In this document: one piece after another, positions 1 to 5,971 of the stretch
Layout of the letters: every line of letters begins with the position of its first letter
Position numbering within the stretch: position 1 is the first letter of the stretch
From: Anaerolineales bacterium UBA3940
GTDB taxonomy: Bacteria > Chloroflexota > Anaerolineae > Aggregatilineales > UBA3940
DNA: 5,971 nt
Direction of reading: 5' to 3'
Assembly (NCBI GenBank): GCA_002385675.1
Contig: DGDY01000182.1
Span: 1-5,971 of the forward strand
Translations under genes and position numbers: made by a program
The notes under the pieces: model-generated
Database searches by the model: none
What the model was told of the DNA's origin: nothing
What the model saw: the letters and a program-made list of their open reading frames with translations, nothing else

Positions 1-1507
<1,507 letters not shown>

Positions 1508-1517
1508 AGGGGTGTTG

Positions 1518-1523
1518 CCCTCT
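1518..1523 (-). promoter_or_regulatory. Ribosome binding site of the mutase gene
   Basis: AGAGGG on the minus strand, 10 nt before ATG at 1507. It decides between that start and the in-frame ATG at 1534. Part of the site (AGGG) can pair with CCCT immediately before the ATG to make a 4-bp hairpin with a 6-nt loop. This is a weak structure and may mean nothing. Confidence 0.5.
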
Positions 1524-1576
1524 TCTACTTTCATGGCAAAATACGCCGGGTGCTTGTCACCGGCGCGGATGCCCCC

Positions 1577-1582
1577 ATTCTA
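1577..1582 (-). promoter_or_regulatory. Possible -10 element for the mutase gene
   Basis: TAGAAT on the minus strand matches the -10 consensus at 5 of 6 positions and would place a transcript start near 1570, about 63 nt before the mutase ATG. No acceptable -35 hexamer lies 16-18 nt further upstream and there is no extended -10 TG, so this is only a candidate. Confidence 0.25.
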
Positions 1583-1627
1583 CCGCATATCGGCGGGGGC
1601 GCGTCCCGCGTATTGCGCAACTTTCCG

Positions 1628-1663
1628 TGTGCCTGTGCGTAGAATCAGGTGAAGACAGGCACA
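1628..1663. repeat. Perfect 9-bp inverted repeat in the divergent promoter region (possible operator)
   Basis: TGTGCCTGT at 1628-1636 and its exact reverse complement ACAGGCACA at 1655-1663 are separated by 18 nt (27 bp centre to centre). The right arm overlaps the predicted -35 hexamer (1652-1657) of the PspC gene. The repeat lies upstream of that gene's predicted transcript start, so it would act as DNA, for example as a regulator binding site, and not as an RNA hairpin for that transcript. No regulator gene is visible in the window. Confidence 0.4.
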
Positions 1664-1680
1664 ATGGAGTCAATTATACT
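1652..1680 (+). promoter_or_regulatory. Sigma-70-type promoter of the PspC-toastrack unit
   Basis: AAGACA (1652-1657, 4 of 6 matches to TTGACA), a 17-nt spacer, and TATACT (1675-1680, 5 of 6 matches to TATAAT). The sequence around the -10 is AT-rich in an otherwise GC-rich region. The predicted transcript start is near 1687, only about 8 nt before the ATG at 1695. Confidence 0.6.
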
Positions 1681-1694
1681 GATAAGAGGCACGG

Positions 1695-2123
1695 ATGGCG
1701 GGGAAGAAGCTATATCGAGAAGAGGAGAATAAAGTCATCGGCGGTGTCGCCGCCGGGCTGGCCCATCATTTTGAGGTCGACCCGGTTCTGGTGCGGTTGA
1801 TCTTTGTGGCGCTGGCCTTCGCCAACGGGCTGGGCGTGCTGATCTACCTGATCCTGTGGCTGGTGATGCCGTCCGAGTCGCAGATCGAGCTGAGCGGCGA
1901 GGAAACGATGCGGGCCAACATCGCCGACGTACGCGAGCGCGTGCGAGGGCTGGGCGAGCGGCTGCGCGGCGCGCCGCAGAGCACGGTGATCATCGGGCTG
2001 ATGCTGGTTGTCGTCGGTGGCGTGTTCCTGCTCGAAACGCTCGTACCGTGGATGCACCTCGGGCTGCTCTGGCCGCTGGCGCTGATCGTCCTCGGTGCCT
2101 ATCTCCTGATCACCCGGATCTAA
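1695..2123 (+). CDS. PspC-domain membrane protein
   Basis: A 142-residue membrane protein. Residues 4-60 form a PspC domain with the hallmark 'IGGVAAGLAHHFEVD' (15-29), followed by 'PVLVRLIF' and a hydrophobic segment (about 32-58). Residues 61-95 are a charged, Arg/Glu-rich soluble linker that may be helical. Residues 97-139 form a second hydrophobic module of two segments ('VVVGGVFLLE' and 'LGLLWPLALIVLGAYLLI') of the type found in LiaF/DUF5668 membrane regions. PspC proteins are inner-membrane components of phage-shock/envelope-stress systems; that this one has the same role is inference. AAGAGG at 1684-1689 lies 5 nt before the ATG. It is the first gene of a plus-strand unit, 72 bp ahead of a toastrack protein that has a similar TM module. 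No PspA or PspB gene is in the window. Confidence 0.92.
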   Translation: MAGKKLYREEENKVIGGVAAGLAHHFEVDPVLVRLIFVALAFANGLGVLIYLILWLVMPSESQIELSGEETMRANIADVRERVRGLGERLRGAPQSTVIIGLMLVVVGGVFLLETLVPWMHLGLLWPLALIVLGAYLLITRI

Positions 2124-2179
2124 ACCTGGCCCCGGTAGCCGCCGCTGCCTGTTGATTCTTAGTGGTAATACCCCTCACA

Positions 2180-2185
2180 GAGGAG
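2180..2185 (+). promoter_or_regulatory. Ribosome binding site of the toastrack gene
   Basis: GAGGAG, 10 nt before the ATG at 2196, within the 72-bp gap after the PspC gene. That gap shows no convincing promoter or terminator, so the two genes are probably cotranscribed. Confidence 0.6.
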
Positions 2186-2195
2186 TAAAGGAAAG

Positions 2196-3134
2196 ATGGC
2201 GGAAGAGCGTGTGATTGTGCGTCGGCAGGAGGGAGGCACGCGCGGCATTACCGGCGCGGTCATCCTGATCGGGCTGGGTGTTGCGTTCCTGTTGCAGAAC
2301 CTGGGCATAATGGCCTTCGACTGGCTCTCGCTGTTGCGCTTCTGGCCGATCCTGCTCATTCTATTCGGGCTTGACCTGCTGCTGGCCCGGTCGGTGGTCG
2401 GCAGCCTGCTTGCTGCGCTCGCGGCGATCGGGATCGTGGCAGGCGTGCTGTTCCTCGCCCGTACCGACACGCCCGCACCGGCGTTTCTATCGGGCAGAAC
2501 CGTCACGCGGGACATCGAGTCTTATGAGCTGGCGGATGACATCGAGGCGCTGGACGTCCGGCTGAACATCGGCGCGGCGGCGGTGAACCTCGACGCCGAC
2601 GCCGGCCCCGGGCTGGTCGTGGAAGGCTCCTACCGGACCGACGAGGAGCTTGTGCTGCGCAGCAATTACCGCGTAACGGGCAGCACCGGCCAGCTTGAGA
2701 TCTCGCAGGAGCGCGCCAGTGGCGGGGTGTGGGTGGTAGGCCGAGGGCTCGTCGGTGAGATCGACCTGAGCCTGCCGGACCGGGTGCCCATCGATCTTTA
2801 CATCGACGCCGGGGCGAGCGACCTCAGGCTCGACCTGACCGGCATGCAGCTTCGCTCGCTGACCATTAACGGCGGGGTCGGCACGATCGACGTGCAGCTT
2901 CCGGAATTCGGCGAGTTCAGCGTGGACATCAACGGCGGGGTCGGCACGGTGACGCTGCACGTACCGGAGGGCCTTGAGGCGCAGGCGTCAGTCGAAGGGC
3001 TGACCAGCCGGAACTTCTCCGCCCGCTTCCGCGAGATGAGCGAAGGTGTGTGGGCCACCGCCGGCTACGACATGGCGGAGAACCGGGCCACGATCGACAT
3101 CGACGCCGGGGTCGGCACGGTGAACGTCCGGTAA
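2196..3134 (+). CDS. LiaF-like three-TM protein with C-terminal toastrack (DUF4097-like) beta domain
   Basis: A 312-residue membrane protein. Three hydrophobic segments lie at about 18-38, 46-65 and 67-88; the first two ('AVILIGLGVAFLLQNLGI', 'FWPILLILFGLDLLLA') match the LiaI/LiaF-type (DUF5668) hairpin that also ends the upstream PspC protein. From about residue 100 to the end it is a soluble beta-rich domain built from a recurring D/N-x-G-x-G-x-hydrophobic unit: 'NIGAAAVNLD' (124-133), 'IDAGASDLRLDL' (203-214), 'INGGVGTIDVQL' (224-235), 'INGGVGTVTLHV' (245-256) and 'IDAGVGTVNVR' (302-312). This is typical of toastrack domains, which occur in LiaF and other PspC partners in envelope-stress sensing. 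The side of the membrane is unclear; an odd number of segments would put the domain opposite the N-terminus. It does not look enzymatic. The gene ends 21 bp before an intrinsic terminator. Confidence 0.85.
   Translation: MAEERVIVRRQEGGTRGITGAVILIGLGVAFLLQNLGIMAFDWLSLLRFWPILLILFGLDLLLARSVVGSLLAALAAIGIVAGVLFLARTDTPAPAFLSGRTVTRDIESYELADDIEALDVRLNIGAAAVNLDADAGPGLVVEGSYRTDEELVLRSNYRVTGSTGQLEISQERASGGVWVVGRGLVGEIDLSLPDRVPIDLYIDAGASDLRLDLTGMQLRSLTINGGVGTIDVQLPEFGEFSVDINGGVGTVTLHVPEGLEAQASVEGLTSRNFSARFREMSEGVWATAGYDMAENRATIDIDAGVGTVNVR
2868..2948 (+). repeat. 18-bp exact direct repeat within the toastrack gene
   Basis: AACGGCGGGGTCGGCACG occurs at 2868-2885 and again at 2931-2948, 63 bp (21 codons) apart and in the same frame, encoding NGGVGT. 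A third copy with 16 of 18 bases matching lies at 3102-3119 and encodes DAGVGT. The identity at DNA level suggests recent internal duplication or gene conversion between structural repeats of the beta domain. Confidence 0.8.
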
Positions 3135-3155
3135 GCACGGCGGCAGGAATCACAG

Positions 3156-3183
3156 CGCCCCTGCAGGTTGCAGGGGCGTTTTT
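3156..3183 (+). terminator. Rho-independent terminator of the PspC-toastrack unit
   Basis: A perfect 10-bp stem, CGCCCCTGCA (3156-3165) with TGCAGGGGCG (3169-3178), has a 3-nt loop GGT and is followed directly by five T's (3179-3183). It starts 21 bp after the TAA at 3132-3134. The minus strand has no T-tract after the stem, so it is one-directional. Confidence 0.92.
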
Positions 3184-3207
3184 GGTTTGCATGCATTCAT
3201 CACCGAT

Positions 3208-3266
3208 GGGGGCGGGTTGTGATGCGCGATGCTTCGCATCGACCACATCAATAGACCCGCCCCTAC
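3208..3266. repeat. Nested palindromic repeat element (REP/MITE-like)
   Basis: Outer arms GGGGCGGGT (3209-3217) and ACCCGCCCC (3255-3263) pair over 9 bp. Inside them TGATG (3220-3224) can pair with CATCA (3246-3250), and at the centre CGATGC (3227-3232) pairs with GCATCG (3236-3241) around a TTC loop. An alternative inner pairing is GATGCG (3221-3226) with CGCATC (3235-3240). On the minus strand the element begins GTAGGGGCGGGT, which I recall as a frequent start of dispersed palindromes in Chloroflexota and Cyanobacteria. No coding potential is seen. With the hairpin at 3288-3308 it fills most of the 154-bp gap between two convergent units. Confidence 0.6.
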
Positions 3267-3287
3267 TATGATGTTCGTGGATCAGGA

Positions 3288-3308
3288 GCCGCGAAGTTTA
3301 TTCGCGGC
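3288..3308. repeat. 8-bp stem hairpin between convergent units
   Basis: GCCGCGAA (3288-3295) and TTCGCGGC (3301-3308) pair perfectly around the loop GTTTA. Neither strand has a T-tract after the stem, so it is not a standard intrinsic terminator. It may still mark the 3' end of the minus-strand transcript, or be part of the same repeat cluster as 3208-3266. Confidence 0.55.
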
Positions 3309-3337
3309 GAACCTCCCACAACGATGTTCCCTGCCCC

Positions 3338-3622
3338 CTACTCATCCTCCATGCCGATGACGGTGATCTCGTCGCTGCTGCGCGGCGGGTGCGTGCGCCC
3401 GTACACCAGCCAGAACAGCGCGTTGAACCCTACCGCAATGCCCAGCGCGGCGAGCGTCTCCGACACCTGCCCCCGGAAGATCGCCCACCGGTAGACCAGC
3501 CAGCCCACCGGCACGATCAACACCAGCGCCGTCACCCACCAGCGGCGGCGCTCGGTGCGCTGCAGCAGGAGCAGCGCTATGCTGAACAGGACCGCCAGGA
3601 CGATCAGGTTGCTGGTGTTCAC
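3338..3622 (-). CDS. Small three-TM membrane protein, function unknown
   Basis: A 94-residue hydrophobic protein that I do not recognise. Predicted membrane segments lie at about 5-20, 29-46 and 54-74. The loop 'QRTERRRWW' (21-29) is strongly basic and so probably cytoplasmic, which would place the N-terminus outside and the acidic tail (about 84-94) outside as well. The start is GTG at 3622, 5 nt after the TAA of the upstream solute-binding protein gene. GGAG, lying in the last codons of that gene 8 nt before the GTG, serves as ribosome binding site and supports both the start and translational coupling. The context suggests a membrane partner of the solute-binding protein, but nothing identifies it as a transport permease: it is far too short and lacks a permease-like loop. 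No terminator with a T-tract follows. Confidence 0.72.
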   Translation of the reverse strand: MNTSNLIVLAVLFSIALLLLQRTERRRWWVTALVLIVPVGWLVYRWAIFRGQVSETLAALGIAVGFNALFWLVYGRTHPPRSSDEITVIGMEDE

Positions 3623-3627
3623 AGCGT

Positions 3628-5430
3628 TTACTCCGTCGGGCAGGACTGCGCGTACTCCTCCGCCGAGGCGATGTGCCAGTCAGGCAACGAGCGGAAGCGG
3701 TCGCTTGGGTCGGTAAACAGCACCACATCGACGCCCTGCACCTGGCAGCTCACCGCGTAGTGGTATATTGGATTGTACAGCACAATACCCGCTGCTCGCT
3801 CGACGAACATCTGCTGGAAGGCGCGGTACTCATCCGCCCGGCGCACGCCGTTGGGGTCCTTCCGCGCAATCTCCAGCGCACGGCTCATGTCATGGTCGAT
3901 GAAGCCGCTGTAGTTCTGCCCCTCGACGGCCTGCGACTCGTGCCAGAAGGGGTACGGGTCGGGGTCGGCAATGCGCCCCTGCCCGAACTCGACAAGCGCC
4001 GCGTCGAAGTCACGCACGCCGGTTTCCTCATCCACCGTCTGGAGGCGCTCCAGCAGTTCCTCGGCCTCCAGCACCTCCAGGTCGGCATCCACGCCGAGCG
4101 CCCGCCACTGCTCGACAACCGCCTCACCGATGGCGCGATCCGAGTCGCGGTTGCTCACCAGCAGCGTGAAGGCCAGTTCCTGCTCCTCGCGGGTGCGCGC
4201 CCCATCGCCAGCTACCCAGCCCGCCTCGTCAAGAAGCTGGGCGGCCTGCTCCGGGCTGTAGGGCAGCGGCTGGAGGTTCCCGTTGTACGCCCAGGTTCCG
4301 GGCAGAATCGGCGAGTAGGCGACGACCGCCTGCCGGGGCAGCGCGTTCGCCACGATGCTCTCGCGGTCGAGCGCCATCGTCAGCGCCTGCCGCACCTGCT
4401 CCTGCTGGAAGAAGGGCAGCCGCTCCGGGTCGTTCTGGTTGAAGATGATCGCCGCATAGGCCGGGCGGCGCGCCGAGTAGACCAGCAGGCTGTGGCTCTC
4501 GAGGGCGGCATCAAGCTGCGCTGGCGAGAGGTTGCCCATCGCCTGCACCTCAGAGCCAAGCGCACCGAAGGCGTCGCCCGGGTTCTCATAGAAGTGCAGC
4601 ACCAGCTCGTCCAGCTTCGTCTGCCGCTCCGGGGCGTAGAAACCGTCATACGGCACAAGCTGCACGATCACCCTGTCGTCCTCAGGCAGCGTCGCCGTCT
4701 GCCAGCGGAAGGGGCCGGTGCCGATAGGCGACAGGTTGAATGTATCCTCAGCCAGTTCGGCAGGCGTCAGCCCGGCGAGCAGGTGCGACGGCAGCACACC
4801 AATACCCGCGTACTCTGGGAAGGCGGTCAGTGGCTGGGTGAGCACAAAGCGGACGGTGTAATCGTCCTCGGCGTACGTCTCGACCGTGCGCCAGAACGCG
4901 GCGAGGTCGGGCGGGCCGGGGAAGTCCGGATCGCGCAGGATCGCCATCGTAAAGGCGACATCCTCCGCCGTGAAGGGCTCGCCGTCATGCCAGGTGACGC
5001 CCTGCCGCAGCGTGAAGGTGTACGTCAGCCCGTCCTCGCTGACCTCCCACGACTCGGCGAGGTCGGGCACCGGCTGGCCGTAGTCGTCCAGGCGCGTCAG
5101 GCCGGAGAACACCAGCGATGCCAGGTCGCGGTCGGCCTGGGACACAGCCAGCAGCGGGTTCACCCAGTGGGGCAGCCCGACAATGGCCTCGCTGAACACC
5201 TGCGACTCGACAAACTGAACCGTCTGCACGGCGGGCGCTTCTTCCTGCGGGCCGCCTGGCCTGCCAAGCAGCATGAACAGCACCGCCACCGCGATCATCA
5301 GCATGCCCGCGCCCAGCGCGATGAGCTGCCAGCGCACCGGCAGCCGGCGGGGGGCGTCGGGCTGGGTCGATTCGTTCGGAGTGGGGGGAGTTGGTTCTGC
5401 CATGGGGTTTTCGGGTTGCCGCCTAAACAT
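3628..5430 (-). CDS. Membrane-anchored ABC transporter solute-binding protein, family 5 (peptide/nickel type)
   Basis: A 600-residue extracytoplasmic binding protein of the SBP_bac_5 family, whose members deliver peptides, nickel chelates or sugars to ABC importers. The family core is at 124-160 ('LAESWEVSEDGLTYTF', 'LRQGVTWHDGEPFTAEDVAF'), followed by 'IGTGPFRW' (236-243), 'VRQALTMALDRESIV' (346-360) and 'YSPEQAAQLLDEAGW' (391-405). The N-terminus is a Pro/Glu-rich hydrophilic stretch (about 10-27), basic residues (28-33) and one hydrophobic segment (35-56). No lipobox cysteine follows; the only cysteines are at 562 and 597. This suggests an uncleaved membrane anchor instead of a lipoprotein. 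The specific ligand cannot be told. The start is uncertain: ATG at 5430 or at 5403 (591 residues), neither with a good ribosome binding site. It lies 75 bp after secG and 5 nt before the small membrane protein. No permease or ATPase gene is in the window. Confidence 0.93.
   Translation of the reverse strand: MFRRQPENPMAEPTPPTPNESTQPDAPRRLPVRWQLIALGAGMLMIAVAVLFMLLGRPGGPQEEAPAVQTVQFVESQVFSEAIVGLPHWVNPLLAVSQADRDLASLVFSGLTRLDDYGQPVPDLAESWEVSEDGLTYTFTLRQGVTWHDGEPFTAEDVAFTMAILRDPDFPGPPDLAAFWRTVETYAEDDYTVRFVLTQPLTAFPEYAGIGVLPSHLLAGLTPAELAEDTFNLSPIGTGPFRWQTATLPEDDRVIVQLVPYDGFYAPERQTKLDELVLHFYENPGDAFGALGSEVQAMGNLSPAQLDAALESHSLLVYSARRPAYAAIIFNQNDPERLPFFQQEQVRQALTMALDRESIVANALPRQAVVAYSPILPGTWAYNGNLQPLPYSPEQAAQLLDEAGWVAGDGARTREEQELAFTLLVSNRDSDRAIGEAVVEQWRALGVDADLEVLEAEELLERLQTVDEETGVRDFDAALVEFGQGRIADPDPYPFWHESQAVEGQNYSGFIDHDMSRALEIARKDPNGVRRADEYRAFQQMFVERAAGIVLYNPIYHYAVSCQVQGVDVVLFTDPSDRFRSLPDWHIASAEEYAQSCPTE
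3631..3634 (-). promoter_or_regulatory. Ribosome binding site within the end of the solute-binding protein gene
   Basis: GGAG on the minus strand is next to the upstream TAA stop (3628-3630), 8 nt before the GTG at 3622. It decides the GTG start of the small membrane protein and implies translational coupling. Confidence 0.55.
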
Positions 5431-5464
5431 AAGAAGGGGTGTTCCGCAAACCGCAAAACACCCC
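5431..5464 (-). terminator. Hairpin after secG, abutting the solute-binding protein start (weak terminator or attenuator)
   Basis: On the minus strand GGGGTGTT (5464-5457) pairs exactly with AACACCCC (5443-5436) over 8 bp around a 13-nt loop, followed by TTCTT and then the ATG at 5430. It lies 41 bp beyond the secG stop. The short T-rich tract makes it a candidate weak intrinsic terminator, or a leader hairpin controlling the next gene. If it terminates, the ATG at 5403 becomes the more attractive start. The loop holds a tandem TTTGCGG-like repeat. Confidence 0.4.
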
Positions 5465-5505
5465 CCGTGTTCTTAAGGCTGTCAGCGGCGGGTGTGTAGT
5501 GCCGC

Positions 5506-5736
5506 CTAACCGATGAAGAAGGTTGCGATGATGATCAGCACAAAGAAGGCCACGGACAGGCCGATGGTGATCTGGAAGAGCGTCTTTTCCAGCCCGCGAC
5601 GCGTCTTGTACTGACCACCGGCCAGGGCATCGCCGCCGAAGGCGCTGCCCAGCCCGCCGCCCCGGCTCTGCAGCAGGATGGCGGCGATCAGCGCGACCGA
5701 GAGAATGATCAACGCGATGTTGAAAGCAGCTTGCAC
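5506..5736 (-). CDS. secG: Preprotein translocase subunit SecG
   Basis: A 76-residue inner-membrane subunit of the SecYEG translocon that aids SecA-driven protein export. It has the usual two membrane segments (about 5-22 and 53-74) joined by a Gly-rich loop containing the family signature 'LLQSRGGGLGSAFGG' (21-35) and 'TRRGLEKTLFQIT' (45-57). The length is normal for SecG (about 70-80 residues in many bacteria). The start is GTG at 5736, supported by AGGGA 7 nt upstream and by the family N-terminus; there is no suitable ATG. A good promoter lies 44 bp upstream. A binding-protein gene follows on the same strand after a 75-bp gap that contains a hairpin. Confidence 0.95.
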   Translation of the reverse strand: MQAAFNIALIILSVALIAAILLQSRGGGLGSAFGGDALAGGQYKTRRGLEKTLFQITIGLSVAFFVLIIIATFFIG

Positions 5737-5743
5737 AGTCGTA

Positions 5744-5748
5744 TCCCT
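5744..5748 (-). promoter_or_regulatory. Ribosome binding site of secG
   Basis: AGGGA on the minus strand, 7 nt before the GTG at 5736; it supports the non-ATG start. Confidence 0.6.
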
Positions 5749-5779
5749 ACAGTCTCAGTCTAGTGATTATCGTCGGCAG

Positions 5780-5808
5780 ATTATATCGCAGGCACGTAGG
5801 GGCAACAA
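5780..5808 (-). promoter_or_regulatory. Sigma-70-type promoter of secG
   Basis: A perfect TATAAT -10 (minus strand, 5785-5780) is preceded by a 17-nt spacer and TTGTTG (5808-5803), a weak -35 that shares TTG with the consensus. The predicted transcript start is near 5773, giving a leader of about 37 nt that contains the secG ribosome binding site. Confidence 0.6.
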
Positions 5809-5918
5809 ACACTTGAGCAAGGCAGTAGGAGCAGCGTGCTATTCGCCAAAGCCCCGCACCCCGAACAGCACGCACGCGTGCCTGGGAGAGAGGTGGATTC
5901 GCCTACACAGGCATGTTT

Positions 5919-5971
5919 CCCCCTCTCCCGGTCGCGACCTTTGGCCGCTGGGAGAGGGGGCTAGGGGGTGA
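5919..5971. repeat. Palindromic GGGAGAGGGGG-type dispersed repeat, cut by window end
   Basis: CCCCCTCTCCC (5919-5929) and GGGAGAGGGGG (5950-5960) pair perfectly over 11 bp. The 20-nt spacer itself begins with the perfect palindrome GGTCGCGACC (5930-5939). The sequence after the right arm, CTAGGGGGTGA, runs to the window end. Elements of the form 'GGGAGAGGG...GGGGTGAGG' are, from memory, common intergenic repeats in Chloroflexota and some other GC-rich genomes. Neither strand has a T-tract after the stem. The 110 bp between the secG promoter and this element (about 5809-5918) show no gene or RNA that I can recognise. Confidence 0.55.

Noticed and set aside
1508..1534. Upstream in-frame ATG at 1534 as the mutase start
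   Set aside because: It has no ribosome binding site, while ATG at 1507 has AGAGGG at an acceptable distance and gives an N-terminus ([13 protein letters not shown]) like other large subunits.
1613..1620. 8-bp palindrome TTGCGCAA in the divergent intergenic region
   Set aside because: It is too short to call an operator on its own and is not aligned with any convincing promoter; the nearby 9-bp inverted repeat is a better candidate.
3673..5499. A 608-codon open frame on the plus strand, slightly longer than the gene opposite it
   Set aside because: The minus-strand frame has full family 5 solute-binding protein motifs. The plus translation is Arg/His/Leu-rich, low in structure and without domains. 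Length alone is not evidence at this GC content.
5796..5803. GTAGGGGC in the secG promoter spacer, the same 8-mer as the minus-strand start of the 3208-3266 element
   Set aside because: No inverted partner follows it and an 8-mer match in about 6 kb of GC-rich DNA can occur by chance. It may be a remnant but cannot be supported.
5872..5881. Perfect 10-bp palindrome GCACGCGTGC, with a 7-bp inverted repeat GCGTGCT/AGCACGC nearby (5834-5840, 5867-5873)
   Set aside because: Alternating GC-rich palindromes of this size are expected at this base composition, and no gene or promoter element is tied to it.
5811..5918. Possible tRNA or small RNA upstream of secG
   Set aside because: No T-arm GGTTCGAATC-like motif, no acceptor pairing and no cloverleaf could be found, and no clear promoter-terminator pair frames the stretch.

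Overview
The window is GC-rich bacterial DNA with short intergenic gaps, GTG as well as ATG starts, and several small GC-rich hairpin repeats outside genes. A B12-dependent acyl-CoA mutase large subunit, a PspC protein followed by a LiaF-like 'toastrack' protein, a membrane-anchored family 5 solute-binding protein and SecG together resemble a member of the Chloroflexota (possibly Anaerolineae). That assignment rests on remembered family resemblance, not on a search.

Layout. (1) Positions 1-1507, minus strand: the large catalytic subunit of methylmalonyl-CoA mutase, its C-terminus cut off by the window edge. (2) Positions 1508-1694: a divergent intergenic region with a convincing plus-strand promoter, overlapped by a perfect 9-bp inverted repeat. 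(3) Positions 1695-3183, plus strand: a two-gene unit (PspC-domain protein, then a three-TM LiaF-like/toastrack protein) closed by a textbook intrinsic terminator. (4) Positions 3184-3337: no gene, but a cluster of nested palindromes that looks like a dispersed non-coding repeat. (5) Positions 3338-5736, minus strand: secG, then a 600-residue peptide-type solute-binding protein with an N-terminal membrane anchor, then a 94-residue three-TM protein that starts 5 nt after its stop. (6) Positions 5737-5971: the secG promoter, a stretch with nothing recognisable, and a second palindromic repeat running off the window end.

How the genes relate. The mutase belongs to propionyl-CoA/methylmalonyl-CoA to succinyl-CoA metabolism and shares only its upstream region with the PspC unit. 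The PspC and toastrack proteins share a transmembrane module and probably act together at the membrane in envelope-stress sensing, as PspC and LiaF-type proteins do elsewhere; no PspA or two-component genes are present here. SecG is the small accessory subunit of the Sec translocon. The solute-binding protein has no permease or ATPase genes beside it in the window, and the small membrane protein is translationally coupled to it. I do not see a clearly new multi-gene system. The most unusual parts are the anchored solute-binding protein with its coupled small membrane partner, the hairpin straddling its start, and the palindrome clusters.
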